Source: Streptomyces iconiensis
Lineage (GTDB): Bacteria; Actinomycetota; Actinomycetes; Streptomycetales; Streptomycetaceae
Length of the DNA: 64,000 nucleotides
Direction: 5' to 3'
Assembly: GCF_028657195.3 (NCBI RefSeq)
Contig: NZ_JANCPR020000001.1
Coordinates: 310,001-374,000 of the forward strand
The position numbers were made by a program, and so were the translations under genes. Shown piece by piece: positions 7,904 through 16,779 of this stretch; the first letter of the stretch is position 1; the number at the start of each line of letters is the position of its first letter. The notes beneath the pieces are model-generated. The model was not told the origin of the DNA. It saw only the letters and a list, made by a program, of their open reading frames with translations, and ran no database searches.

Positions 7904-9083
7904 CGGCGCACTCCTTCGAGGCGGCGGAGCAGTGGACGGAGCCGTACGAACGCAGCGCGATGTCGGCGAAGTTGGTGAGCGAGTCGGTGCCGGGACTCAG
8001 ATAGCCCCCGTGCCCTTCGGCGTCGTCGGCGGTCACCACACGGGCGCCGAAGCCCGGCTCCGCGGGATCCGCGCCGTGGCCGAGGCCGAGCACCTGGACG
8101 TGGGGCACGTTGCCGATCCAGTCACCTGACGCGCGGGCGGCGGCCCAGACGGGCACCGGGGTGCGCAGCCCGGAGACGGAACCGGCGCGCATCCCGGGGG
8201 AGCCGAACACCACCAGGTCGAAGGCGTCGCGGCGGTCCAGGTGCGGTGCCGCCGCGCCGCACACGACCGATCCGTAGCTGTGGCACAGGACGGCGGGCGA
8301 GGCAGCCCCGGTACGCGCCAGGCCGTCGAGGAACCGCTCCAGCCGGGGCGCACCCGCCTCGGCGAGCCGCCCCGTGGCCGCGTCCGGCCCGACGCCGACC
8401 GGCGTGGTGTACCCGACCCAGGCGACAACCGCCGCACGGGCACCGGGCTTTCGCGCCTCCATCCGGTGGCGCAGCGACTTCGCCATGCCGCCCGGCCTGC
8501 CGTAACGGTTCTTGCCCGGGCGGTCGTAGGTGGCGAGGTCGATGTCGGACCCGGGCACGATCACGGCCGTGCGGTCGGCACGCGCCAGGTCCCCGTAGAC
8601 CTCGGCCACCTGACCGCGTCCGCGCGGATCGAAGGCGAGGATGTGACGGCCGGGCGCCAGCAGCGTGGAGTACCTCTCGGCCCTGGCGCGCGCCTGCTCG
8701 TGGTCCTGCGCCGTGAGCGACGGGTCGGCGGCGCGGGCGAGTTCGGCACTGCGCCTGACCTTCAGGCCGAGGCGGTTGGCCTCGTAGCGGAGCGCGGGAG
8801 GGGCCCCGTCGAGGTTGCCGACGGTCAGCGGGTGACGGTGTGCGAGGGAGCGCCGCTGGGCCGGGCTCAGGCCGTGGAAGAAGCGGGCGACCCGCCGGGG
8901 TGTGGCCGTCGCGGGGTCGGGCAGCGGGCGGCCCAGCGAGGTGTCGGCGCGCCATGCCGCTGCCCCGGGCGGTGGCCCCGTGACCGGGGTCTGCTCGGAT
9001 GCCACGGTCACGCCGGTCGTCCCCGCGACGGTGGCTGCGGCCAGTGAGGCGGCGAGCAGTGCGCGCTTGAGGCGGCGCTTCAT
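7893..9083 (-). CDS. Exported alpha/beta hydrolase, DUF1023 family (copy 1)
   Basis: 396 residues. MKRRLKRALLAASLAAATVAG is a signal peptide or anchor. The C-terminal half is an alpha/beta hydrolase with nucleophile Ser269 in LCHSYGSVVCG and late His residues in GHGADP and GHGGYLSPGT. Ser, Asp and His candidates are all present, so an active esterase or peptidase is likely; the substrate is unknown. I start at ATG 9083; a longer frame to 9173 has no signal-peptide logic. It is upstream of and coupled to the acyltransferase, suggesting an envelope-modifying pair. A paralogue lies at 12970-14220. Confidence 0.85.
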   Translation of the reverse strand: MKRRLKRALLAASLAAATVAGTTGVTVASEQTPVTGPPPGAAAWRADTSLGRPLPDPATATPRRVARFFHGLSPAQRRSLAHRHPLTVGNLDGAPPALRYEANRLGLKVRRSAELARAADPSLTAQDHEQARARAERYSTLLAPGRHILAFDPRGRGQVAEVYGDLARADRTAVIVPGSDIDLATYDRPGKNRYGRPGGMAKSLRHRMEARKPGARAAVVAWVGYTTPVGVGPDAATGRLAEAGAPRLERFLDGLARTGAASPAVLCHSYGSVVCGAAAPHLDRRDAFDLVVFGSPGMRAGSVSGLRTPVPVWAAARASGDWIGNVPHVQVLGLGHGADPAEPGFGARVVTADDAEGHGGYLSPGTDSLTNFADIALRSYGSVHCSAASKECADVR

Positions 9084-9334
9084 GACGGTCTCCCTCCTTC
9101 TGCCGCACCGCCCGGGAGGTCCGGGCGGTGCGACGGAGGAAGACTGCGGCGCCGACTGCGGCCACGGCGTCACTCCCCGGAGCCAACCAGGGAGTGCTAC
9201 CGGGGTAGGGGGTGTACTACTCGCTGCCGGCTACTTGCCGCTCAATGACGCGTGGTTGGTACGCGTGACTACTGGACGCCGGTTTGCCAGGCCACCGGGC
9301 CACCGGGCCACCGGAACGCTGAGCTGCCAGGGCC

Positions 9335-9497
9335 GGACTGGCGGACCACTGGTCGCTGAACTGCCGGACTGCCGACTACTGGTCGCCGAACTGCCCGACT
9401 GCCGACTACTGGTCACCGAACTGCCGGACCGCTGCCGCGTCGGAGGACGGCCGCTACGCCGGCGGACTGCCGCCGGACCGCCGACTACTGGTCACCG
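9335..9497. repeat. Degenerate ~30-bp tandem repeat overlapping response-regulator stop
   Basis: Units of about 30 bp, core GGACTGCCGACTACTGGTC, at 9335-9365, 9366-9395 and 9396-9425, then a diverged stretch, then a last unit at 9475-9497 that includes the TAG stop of the response regulator (complement of 9485-9487). The rest of the 401-bp gap (9084-9334) holds GGCCACC triplet-like repeats near 9292-9314 and no convincing gene. The promoter of the DUF1023 gene should also be here. Confidence 0.8.
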
Positions 9498-10210
9498 GGT
9501 GCGATCAGCCCGGACTCGTACGCGAAGATCACGGCTTGCGCGCGGTCCCTCAGGTCCAGCTTGGTGAAGATCCGGCTCACATGGGTCTTCACCGTCTGCT
9601 CCGCGAGGAAGAGGGATTCGGCGATCTCGCTGTTCGACAGGCCGCGCGCCACGAGTCCGAGCACCTCGGTCTCCCGGTCGGTGAGGCCCTTCAGCCGTGA
9701 AGAGGGAGCGGAAGAGCGCGACTTGCGCCCATGAGGACGCTGCTGCTTGGCGAACTCCGCGATCAGCCGCCGCGTCACCGAGGGCGCCAGTAGTGCCTCG
9801 CCCGCCGCGACCACGCGGACGGCCGCGATCAGGTCGGCCGGCGGTGCGTCCTTGAGGAGGAAGCCGCTCGCGCCCACCCGTAGCGCCTCGTACACGTAGT
9901 CGTCCACGTCGAAGGTGGTCAGCATCAGCACCTTGGGCCGGTGCAGGACACCGGGCGGCGGTTCGAGCAGCTGCTGCGCGGCCTCCAGGCCGTTCATCTC
10001 CGGCATCCTGACGTCCATGAGGACAACATCCGGGCGGGTGTTGCGGCACGTCTCGACGCCCCGCAGGCCGTCGGCTGCCTCCCCGACGACGTCGATGTCG
10101 CTCTGCGCCGCGAGGAGCGCGGCGAAACCGGCGCGCACCATGGCCTGGTCGTCGACGATGACCACGCGGGTCACCTGTGAGGAAGCGCCGGGTGCGCCAG
10201 TGCCGCTCAT
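9485..10210 (-). CDS. NarL/FixJ-type response regulator
   Basis: 241 residues: a receiver domain (residues 14-135; acidic pocket Asp20/Asp21, phospho-acceptor Asp66 in VLMDVRMPEMNG, Thr98, Lys120) and a LuxR-type HTH at about 175-235 (LTDRETEVLGLVARGLSNSE). The start ATG overlaps the histidine kinase stop by 4 nt (ATGA). The linker is basic and Ser-rich (about residues 155-170). Target genes are unknown; the nearby DUF1023 and acyltransferase genes are candidates by position only. Confidence 0.95.
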   Translation of the reverse strand: MSGTGAPGASSQVTRVVIVDDQAMVRAGFAALLAAQSDIDVVGEAADGLRGVETCRNTRPDVVLMDVRMPEMNGLEAAQQLLEPPPGVLHRPKVLMLTTFDVDDYVYEALRVGASGFLLKDAPPADLIAAVRVVAAGEALLAPSVTRRLIAEFAKQQRPHGRKSRSSAPSSRLKGLTDRETEVLGLVARGLSNSEIAESLFLAEQTVKTHVSRIFTKLDLRDRAQAVIFAYESGLIAPGDQ

Positions 10211-11898
10211 GCCGGTGGTGGTTCCTTTTCGTCGTCGTGGTGGCCGTAGTGGTCGTGGTGGCCGGGGGAGCGGGAGTGAGTGCCGGTAGTGGCCCCGTTG
10301 CCGGCTCCGGCGCCCGCGTCGCCATCGGTTCCGGTCCCGGCGCCCGCGTCGCCATCGGTTCCGGTCCCGGTCCCGGCGTCGGAGGGCACGCCGGACGGAC
10401 GGTCCGAGGCGTCGGCGGAGCCGCCGGAGGGTGCGGAGGCGCCGCCGGTAGCGGGAAGCGGCATCCGCGCGGCGACGCGGAAGCCTCCGTCGGGCAGGGG
10501 CCCGGTGTCGAGCGTGCCGCCGACGAGCCGCACCCGCTCCCGCATGCCGACCAGCCCGTGCCCCGTGCCCGTGGTCTCCAGTGGAGCGCCGCCCGGTTCG
10601 GGCGAGGGACCGTTGACGACAAGGACGGTCAGCCCCTCCTCACCGGCGGCGACCGACACCCGCGTGGGAGCACCGGGAGCGTGCCGTACGACGTTGACGA
10701 GGGCCTCCTGCACGATGCGGTAGGCCGAGAGCGTCACGGTCTGCGGCACCTCGCGTGCCTCGCCCGTGCCGTCCCCCTCCCCGGCCGCCCCGGCCGCCCC
10801 GTCCGGCCCGCCCCCGGTAACCGGAACCTCGACGGAGAGTTCGACGGGCACACCCGCGCGCACGGTCGCCTCGGCGAGCTGCTCCAGCCGCTCCAGCCCC
10901 GGCTGCGGTGCGCGCTCACCCCTGGCCTCCTCGCTGCGCAGCACGCCCAGGAGGCGCCGCATCTCGGCCAGGGACTCGCGCGCGGCCGAGGCGATGGAGC
11001 CGAACTCCTCCCGTGCGGCATCGGGCATACCGGTGATCCTGTAGGGCGCGCTGTCGGCCTGGACGGTGATGACCGACATGTGGTGCGCGACGACGTCGTG
11101 CAGCTCCCGTGCGATCCGGGCACGCTCCTCCAGAAGGGTGCGCTGTGCGCGTTCCGCCTCGCTGATGGTCTCCTGCTCCGCCAGCCGCCGCTGCGCCTCG
11201 GCCCGCTCACGCAGCGTGGCCCCCAGAAGCAGCATCGCGCCGCTGAGCACGATCAGCAGCACATTGGTGCCCTCGCTGCGCTCCTGGGAGACGAACCCGA
11301 GGGCGAGCGAGGTGACAACCGTGACGAGCCATACGGCCATGAGCGTGCGGCGGCTCTCCCTTAGCGCGAGAGCCAGACACAGCACCAAGTAGCCGACGAT
11401 CACCATCGCGGGCCACGGCCAGGGGCGGTGTGTGGTCCCTTCGGTGCCGAGCAGCAGCAGGGCTCCGACGATGTCGGCGGGGAAGATGATCCACCAGGCG
11501 GCCAGTGGCCGGGTCACGGCCAGCAGCAACGGCGCCGACTGCGCGACGCCGAGCGCTCCGGACAGCGCGCCGTTCAGCCCGTAGTCGTTGGTGAGCACCT
11601 GCGAGGTGACGGGGATCAGCGTCGCGGTGAAGCCGAAGGCCAGGACGTAGGGCAGCAGCTGGATCCACCGCGCCGGCGCGCGCTTGAGGAGCGGTTCATG
11701 GGAGGCAGCAGGCGTGCTGAGCGCGGAGCCGAGCGAGCGCAGGCCGCCCCGGGCGCTCAGCGTGGGCTCACGCAGTGCCCGCAGCGCGGGCCGCGCGAAC
11801 CGCGTACGTTGGCGCCACATACGGCGGCCGGCCCCTGGATCGGAGCCCGAGTCGGAGTCCGGGTCCGGGCCCGGCGAGGGAGGTCTGGTCGATGTCAT
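10207..11898 (-). CDS. Sensor histidine kinase, HisKA_3 type, with His-rich tail
   Basis: 563 residues. About five or six membrane segments lie between residues 80 and 228, a coiled coil follows, then the phospho-acceptor His267 in ARELHDVVAHHMSV and a HATPase_c domain ending near GLVGMRERVRLVGGTL. There is no periplasmic sensor domain, so the membrane region probably senses. The last 85 residues are low-complexity Gly/Thr/Asp repeats and end in a histidine cluster (GHHDHYGHHDD). It is operonic with the response regulator by 4-nt overlap. Confidence 0.93.
   Translation of the reverse strand: MTSTRPPSPGPDPDSDSGSDPGAGRRMWRQRTRFARPALRALREPTLSARGGLRSLGSALSTPAASHEPLLKRAPARWIQLLPYVLAFGFTATLIPVTSQVLTNDYGLNGALSGALGVAQSAPLLLAVTRPLAAWWIIFPADIVGALLLLGTEGTTHRPWPWPAMVIVGYLVLCLALALRESRRTLMAVWLVTVVTSLALGFVSQERSEGTNVLLIVLSGAMLLLGATLRERAEAQRRLAEQETISEAERAQRTLLEERARIARELHDVVAHHMSVITVQADSAPYRITGMPDAAREEFGSIASAARESLAEMRRLLGVLRSEEARGERAPQPGLERLEQLAEATVRAGVPVELSVEVPVTGGGPDGAAGAAGEGDGTGEAREVPQTVTLSAYRIVQEALVNVVRHAPGAPTRVSVAAGEEGLTVLVVNGPSPEPGGAPLETTGTGHGLVGMRERVRLVGGTLDTGPLPDGGFRVAARMPLPATGGASAPSGGSADASDRPSGVPSDAGTGTGTDGDAGAGTGTDGDAGAGAGNGATTGTHSRSPGHHDHYGHHDDEKEPPPA
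10311..10370. repeat. Perfect 30-bp in-frame direct repeat in kinase gene
   Basis: Positions 10311-10340 and 10341-10370 are identical, with partial copies on either side. The period is divisible by three, so copy-number change would add or remove a 10-residue unit (DGDAGAGTGT-like) from the kinase tail without a frameshift. Confidence 0.9.
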
Positions 11899-11973
11899 CG
11901 CGCGCTCAGCGTACGGAGAAGCACAGGTCGCCGCGTCCTACGGTGGTAGGGCCCACCCCCTACGCGGTACGAC

Positions 11974-12888
11974 TCACAGCTCCGCCAGCAGTTCGGCCTT
12001 CTTCGTCGTGAACTCGTCATCGGTGAGCAGCCCCGCGTCATGCAGGTCGCCCAGGTGCCGGATGCGCTCGGCGACGTCCGCAGGATCCGAGCGCTGTTGC
12101 GACTGCTGTTGTTGCTGTTGTTGCTGAGTCGGGTGCGAGGGACGCGCCGCGGGACTCTCCATCGCCGGTACGGGTTCGGCAGCGCGCACCGCCTCCAGGA
12201 CCGAGGCGGCGAAGGGCAGCGATTCGTAGACGGGCCCGTAGCCGAGTCCGAACACCACGGAGGCCGGGTCCTGGTCGGCCTCCGCCAGTGTCTCCGCACC
12301 CCGCGGGCGCAGCCGCAGGTGGCCGCTGAGGCCCTCGGGAGAGCGCCACTCGACGTTCTCCAGCTCCCCTACGGAGAAGAACTGGTCGCCCGCTTTCCAC
12401 TTGGCCGTCGACGCGCCGGTCCAGAACCAGCGGAAGGCGACGACCTTGCCGTCGAAGGACGCCTTGCCGTCGTACGCCTTGAAGCTCTGCGGGGCCGCCG
12501 GAGCCGCGACCATGTAGTGCGTCGCGGGTCTGTGCGCCTGCTCGTCGAGCAGCGCGCGCAGCTCGGTCGCGTAGTAGTCGGCCAGCGTCTCGCGCTCGGC
12601 GGGTACCACGAGCCGGTACGGGTCGCTGCCCTCCTTGAGCTGCCCGGCCGCCGCGTCCAGCAGCGGATCGGCGCCGTCACGCGGTACCGCGCGGAGCACG
12701 ACCGTGCCGCGTTTGCCTCCTGGGGAGAGTTCGACAGCGCTCAGCGCCTCGTACGGAACACGCCGCTCCCCGAGCACATGGAAGAGCTTCGGCGTGCGGA
12801 TCCCCCGTTCGAAGCGGATGAGCACGGAGTCCGATTCGAACTCCCAGGTGGAGTGAATTCCAGCCAGTACGTCACCCATGTGGGCCAT
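11974..12888 (-). CDS. DUF4429 protein with C-terminal SHOCT domain
   Basis: 304 residues. Two PH-like DUF4429 segments (about residues 10-110 and 135-225) are followed by a polyglutamine linker (eight consecutive Gln near residue 258) and a SHOCT helix pair (IRHLGDLHDAGLLTDDEF) at the C-terminus. SHOCT domains usually mediate oligomerisation. There is no signal peptide, so it is cytoplasmic. Function unknown. MAHMGDV offers two nearby starts. It lies between the two-component system and the second DUF1023 gene on the same strand. Confidence 0.8.
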   Translation of the reverse strand: MAHMGDVLAGIHSTWEFESDSVLIRFERGIRTPKLFHVLGERRVPYEALSAVELSPGGKRGTVVLRAVPRDGADPLLDAAAGQLKEGSDPYRLVVPAERETLADYYATELRALLDEQAHRPATHYMVAAPAAPQSFKAYDGKASFDGKVVAFRWFWTGASTAKWKAGDQFFSVGELENVEWRSPEGLSGHLRLRPRGAETLAEADQDPASVVFGLGYGPVYESLPFAASVLEAVRAAEPVPAMESPAARPSHPTQQQQQQQQSQQRSDPADVAERIRHLGDLHDAGLLTDDEFTTKKAELLAEL

Positions 12889-12969
12889 CGTATGCGGCGC
12901 TTGCCCGCACGTCCCCCCTCTGCCGCGCTACGCGCGTAATTCGGTGGTGGCGGTCCGCTTGGAGAGGGC

Positions 12970-14220
12970 TCAGGTGACGGAGGAGCACTCCGGGTCGGAG
13001 GTGACACAGCCGACATCCCCGTAGGAGCCCGTTCCGATGGCGGCGAAGTTGGCGAGGCTCTGTGTGTGGGGCACGAAGTAGCCGGTGTGTCCGTTGGCCC
13101 CGGCAGCGGAGAGGTGGCGCGAGCCGAATCCCCCGGCGACCGGGTCGGCGCCGTGGCCAAGACCGCCGACGTTCATGTGGGGCACGTCGGCGATCCAGTC
13201 GTCGCGGTCCCGCATCGCCCACACATGGGCGTTCGTACCGAGTTGCTGAGCGTTGTCCACCCGCATACCGGGGCTGCCCGCGACGGCGATGTCGGAGACG
13301 GCACGCGGCATCCGGCCGGCCCCCACGCCGCAGACGACCGACCCGTAGCTGTGGCAGAAGAGCGACACCTTGGGCGCAGACCCGCGCGAGGTGGCGGGCA
13401 GCGACCGCACGAACGAGTCCAGCCGGTCGGCGCCGTCGCGCGCGGGACCGCCCGAGGCGGCGTCCACACCGAGCCCGACGGGCGCCGTGTAGTCGGCCCA
13501 CGCGACGGTCGCCGTCCGTACGTAGGGCGCCGTGGCGTGCTGCTGCCTCTGGAGCGAGCGCGCCATCCCGACGGGGGCCGAGTAGGGGCGCGAGCTGCGC
13601 TCGAAGGTGAGCAGGTCCGTGTCGACGCCGGGCACGACGACGGACACGCGCTGGGCCTGGTCCAGGTCGCCGAAGACCTCGGCTGCCCGGCCGCGCCCGG
13701 TCGGATCGAAGGCGAGGATCTGCCGCCCTGGCTGCAGCATCGACTCGAAGCGGTGCATCCTGCGGCCCGCCTCCTGCCGGCCCTCGTCGGTCAGCCGGTC
13801 GTCGGTCATGCGGTGACGTTCGGTGTCGCGGGACTGGAGCAGCGCCTTGTGGTTGGCCTTGTAGCGCAGCTTTACGGGCGCTCCGCCGAGGTTGCCCACA
13901 ACGAGCGGATGTCGCTGTGCGAGCGTGCGCCGTTGCGCGGAGTCGAGCGCGCTGAAGAAGCGCGCGATGGTCCTCGGCGGAGCGTCGACGTCCGGCAGCG
14001 AATGTCCCCCGAAGGAGCCCTTCTCCCAGGCCGCCTGTGCCGCGGCGAGCGGCCCCGCCGCCATGTCGTGCTTGCGGAGCGCCGTCCAGCCGGTGGTCGC
14101 CAGCAGGACGAAGACCACCGCGAGGGCGAGCAGTGCGCGCCAGGCGGTGGTGCCGGGGACTCCCGTCGAGGGGAAGCCGGACCCGGACAGGGGGTTGCCA
14201 AGGGCGGAGAAGTAAGTCAC
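12970..14220 (-). CDS. Exported alpha/beta hydrolase, DUF1023 family (copy 2)
   Basis: 416-residue paralogue of the 7893-9083 protein. The anchor is a single membrane helix (about residues 28-48) rather than a cleavable signal. Nucleophile Ser291 in LFCHSYGSVVCG, and GLGHGADPVAGGFG plus NGHTGYFVPHTQS at the C-terminus match copy 1 closely. A shared segment (ARFF-ALDSAQRRTLAQRHPL) before the catalytic domain is conserved in both. GTG start. Substrate unknown. Confidence 0.83.
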   Translation of the reverse strand: MTYFSALGNPLSGSGFPSTGVPGTTAWRALLALAVVFVLLATTGWTALRKHDMAAGPLAAAQAAWEKGSFGGHSLPDVDAPPRTIARFFSALDSAQRRTLAQRHPLVVGNLGGAPVKLRYKANHKALLQSRDTERHRMTDDRLTDEGRQEAGRRMHRFESMLQPGRQILAFDPTGRGRAAEVFGDLDQAQRVSVVVPGVDTDLLTFERSSRPYSAPVGMARSLQRQQHATAPYVRTATVAWADYTAPVGLGVDAASGGPARDGADRLDSFVRSLPATSRGSAPKVSLFCHSYGSVVCGVGAGRMPRAVSDIAVAGSPGMRVDNAQQLGTNAHVWAMRDRDDWIADVPHMNVGGLGHGADPVAGGFGSRHLSAAGANGHTGYFVPHTQSLANFAAIGTGSYGDVGCVTSDPECSSVT

Positions 14221-14337
14221 TGGGGCGCCACCCTAGGAGATGGCGACCGGCATCCTCGCATTCACAGGATTCGCGTGAGTCATCTCACGTTTCGACACGG
14301 ATACTCGGGTCAAAAAGGATGCACGCGTGTGCGCTGC

Positions 14338-14982
14338 TCACACTGTGCAACTCCCGTGATCCCGACTCCAGTCCGCGCTCAGCGCGGGACCCAGGTGGTC
14401 GACGTACGCGTTGGTGACGCGCCGCGCGGTCTCCAGGGAGGCGTCGCCGCACAGCCCGACCTGCCGTCCCGCGGCGCTCATCACCCCGGCGAAGGCGGCA
14501 ACCAGGACGCGCGGACGAGGGTCCCGGTCGATGTCCACGCCGGTGCGCCGTGCGATCTCCATGGCGAGCTTCTCCTCCATCACCAGGGAGAGCCGCAGAT
14601 TCGCCGTGACGAGCGCTGGGGTCATCTCGATGACCTGCCACATCTTCATGTGCAGTTCGAGCGGAACGATCTCCCCGATGGCCAGGCTCAGGCCGTCCCA
14701 GGTGGCGTCCAGGGTGTGCCGCAGGGACTCCATGGGGTGCTCGTCGATCGGCCGCGTGCGGAAGGCTTCCTGGAATCTGCCGGTGACCATTCCCTGTACG
14801 AAAAGCGCGACTTCTTCCTTGTTCGTGAAGTACCGGAAAAAGGTGCGCTGTGAGACCTCGACGGCCTCGGCGATCTGGTCGACCGTGGTGGCCTCGTAGC
14901 CCTGCGTGATGAAGAGCTCGTGTGCTGCGCGGATAAGAGCGTCCCTTGTCCGCTGCTTCTTCCGCTCACGCAGACCCGTCAA
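14338..14982 (-). CDS. TetR-family repressor of the divergent MFS gene
   Basis: 214 residues with an N-terminal TetR HTH (residues 10-55; TVDQIAEAVEVSQRTFFRYF) and a variable ligand-binding C-terminus. It is divergent from the MFS efflux gene at 15096. The 113-bp shared region contains two palindromes and a TTGACA-N18-TAAATG promoter reading toward this gene, the usual layout for a drug-responsive repressor controlling itself and a pump. The ligand is unknown. Confidence 0.93.
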   Translation of the reverse strand: MTGLRERKKQRTRDALIRAAHELFITQGYEATTVDQIAEAVEVSQRTFFRYFTNKEEVALFVQGMVTGRFQEAFRTRPIDEHPMESLRHTLDATWDGLSLAIGEIVPLELHMKMWQVIEMTPALVTANLRLSLVMEEKLAMEIARRTGVDIDRDPRPRVLVAAFAGVMSAAGRQVGLCGDASLETARRVTNAYVDHLGPALSADWSRDHGSCTV

Positions 14983-15016
14983 TTTGGGCTACCTCTCCAC
15001 TCCTTCGCCGTAGCAC

Positions 15017-15037
15017 GTCACTCAGGCGTTGAGTGAC
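15017..15037. promoter_or_regulatory. Operator palindrome GTCACTCA-N5-TGAGTGAC
   Basis: Perfect 8-bp arms, 5-bp spacer, in the tetR/MFS intergenic region. It covers the expected tetR transcription start (the -10 at 15042-15037 on the minus strand) and the candidate -35 of the MFS gene (TTGAGT, 15029-15034). Binding by the adjacent TetR protein is inferred from position. Confidence 0.7.
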
Positions 15038-15066
15038 ATTTACCGGCGAATAATTCGGTTTGTCAA
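15037..15066 (-). promoter_or_regulatory. tetR promoter, TTGACA-N18-TAAATG
   Basis: Read on the minus strand: consensus -35 TTGACA (15066-15061), 18-bp spacer, -10 TAAATG (15042-15037). The start site would fall near 15030, inside the palindrome at 15017-15037. Confidence 0.5.
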
Positions 15067-15067
15067 T

Positions 15068-15082
15068 TGTCAGTCGCTGACA
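15068..15082. promoter_or_regulatory. Second palindrome TGTCAG-N3-CTGACA
   Basis: Perfect 6-bp arms, 3-bp spacer, just upstream of the MFS start at 15096. It may be a second TetR contact or an independent regulator site; it differs in sequence from the 15017-15037 palindrome. Confidence 0.45.
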
Positions 15083-15095
15083 TTACTCTCGCGCC

Positions 15096-16715
15096 ATGAG
15101 TTCCCAGACCAACACCGTCGCGCCTGACGCGCCGGACCCAGCAAGCCCCCAGGGCACCGGGGGGACGGGACCCCGAGCGGGGGTCCGAGGACACCCGTGG
15201 CTGACGCTCGTGACCGTCGCCTTCGGTGTCGCGATGGTTGCCCTGGACGGCACGATCGTCGCCATCGCCAACCCGGCGATCCAGAAGGACCTCGGCGCCT
15301 CGCTCGCCGATGTGCAGTGGATCACCAATGGCTATCTGCTCGCGCTCGCCGTCTCCCTGATCACCGCGGGCAAACTCGGTGACCGCTTCGGCCACCGGCA
15401 GACCTTCCTTGTGGGCGTCGTCGGCTTCGCAGCCGCTTCCGGCGCCATCGGGCTCTCCGGCAGCGTCGCCCTCGTCATCACCTTCCGTGTACTGCAAGGC
15501 ATATGCGGCGCGTTGCTGATGCCCGCCGCACTGGGCCTGCTCCGTGCCTCCTTCCCCGCCGAGCGGCTGAACGCGGCCATCGGCATCTGGGGCGCCGTCA
15601 TCGGCGCCTCGACCGCAGCGGGACCGATCGTCGGCGGACTGCTCGTCGAGCACGTGAGCTGGGAGTCGGTCTTCTTCATCAACATCCCCGTCGGCGCGCT
15701 CGCGCTCGTCGCGGGGCTCGTGATCCTGCTCAACCGCAAGCCCGAGAACGCGCCGCGTTCCTTCGACATCCTGGGCATTGTGCTGCTCTCGGTCGCGATG
15801 TTCTGCCTCGTGTGGGCGATCATCAAGGCTCCCGAGTGGCAGTGGGGCGATCCCAAGACGCTGGGCTTCCTCCTCGTCGCCGTGCTCGCTTTCGCCGCCT
15901 TCGGCTGGTGGGAGACGAAGGTCAAGGAACCGCTGCTGCCCCTGAGCATGTTCCGCTCCATCCCGCTCACCGCGGGCACCATCCTGATGGTGCTCATGGC
16001 CTTCGGCTTCATGGGCGGGCTCTTCTTCGTCACGTTCTACCTCCAGAACGTCGGCGGCCTCTCGCCCGTCGAGAGCGGACTCAGGCTGCTGCCGCTCACA
16101 GCGATGATGATCGTCGCCTCGCCACTGGCCGGCACGGTCATCACGAAGATCGGCCCGCGCATCCCGCTCGTCAGCGCGATGGTGCTGACGGCCATCGCGC
16201 TGTTCGGCCTCTCCTCGCTGCAGGCCGACAGCGGCGCCGGAATCACCTCGCTGTGGTTCGCGCTGCTCGGCCTCGGTCTGGGCCCCGTCATGGTCGGCGC
16301 CACCGAAGTGATCGTCGGCAACGCCCCGTTGCAGCACGCGGGCGTGGCGGGAGGTCTCCAGCAGGCCGCCATGCAGGTGGGCGGCAGCCTCGGTACGGCC
16401 GTGCTGGGCGCCGTCATGGCCTCCAGGGTCGGCAGCGAACTGCCGGTCAAGTGGGCCGAGGCCAAGCTGCCCCCGCTGCCCGCGAAGCAGGAGGCGGGAC
16501 TCGCGAAGGCGGCCGAGGTCGGCATGTCGCCGCCCGCGCCCAAGGGCACCCCTGACCAGGTGATCCAGGCGACCACGCACGTCGTGCACGACTCCTTCAT
16601 CTCCGGCATGGGGCTGGCGTTCGTCTGCGCCGGCATCGTCGCGGTCATCGCGGCCGGCGCCGCGGCCTTCACCAGCCGCGGCAGCAGCGACGCGGGACCG
16701 TCCGTGCACATCTGA
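15096..16715 (+). CDS. MFS drug efflux transporter, DHA2 (14-helix) family
   Basis: 539-residue multidrug/proton antiporter of the EmrB/QacA group. Motif D1 (VALDGTIVAIANPAIQ) is in helix 1, motif A (GKLGDRFGHRQ) lies between helices 2 and 3, and motif C-like glycines are in helix 5 (GAVIGASTAAGPIVGG). About 14 hydrophobic segments, and a short hydrophilic loop near residues 455-490 before the last helix. It is probably repressed by the divergent TetR protein. Substrate unknown. Confidence 0.93.
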   Translation: MSSQTNTVAPDAPDPASPQGTGGTGPRAGVRGHPWLTLVTVAFGVAMVALDGTIVAIANPAIQKDLGASLADVQWITNGYLLALAVSLITAGKLGDRFGHRQTFLVGVVGFAAASGAIGLSGSVALVITFRVLQGICGALLMPAALGLLRASFPAERLNAAIGIWGAVIGASTAAGPIVGGLLVEHVSWESVFFINIPVGALALVAGLVILLNRKPENAPRSFDILGIVLLSVAMFCLVWAIIKAPEWQWGDPKTLGFLLVAVLAFAAFGWWETKVKEPLLPLSMFRSIPLTAGTILMVLMAFGFMGGLFFVTFYLQNVGGLSPVESGLRLLPLTAMMIVASPLAGTVITKIGPRIPLVSAMVLTAIALFGLSSLQADSGAGITSLWFALLGLGLGPVMVGATEVIVGNAPLQHAGVAGGLQQAAMQVGGSLGTAVLGAVMASRVGSELPVKWAEAKLPPLPAKQEAGLAKAAEVGMSPPAPKGTPDQVIQATTHVVHDSFISGMGLAFVCAGIVAVIAAGAAAFTSRGSSDAGPSVHI

Positions 16716-16779
16716 CGCGGGGCCGCACCGCAGCGCGCGTTCCACGCGCACCGCGTGTACGGCCTGGCTGGGTCCTCTC

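Noticed and set aside
9335..9497. CRISPR-like array
   Set aside because: Units are contiguous with no unique spacers and no cas genes are near.
14274..14289. CGTGAG-N4-CTCACG palindrome
   Set aside because: Only 6-bp arms between the second DUF1023 gene and the TetR gene, with no promoter elements around it; likely chance in this composition.
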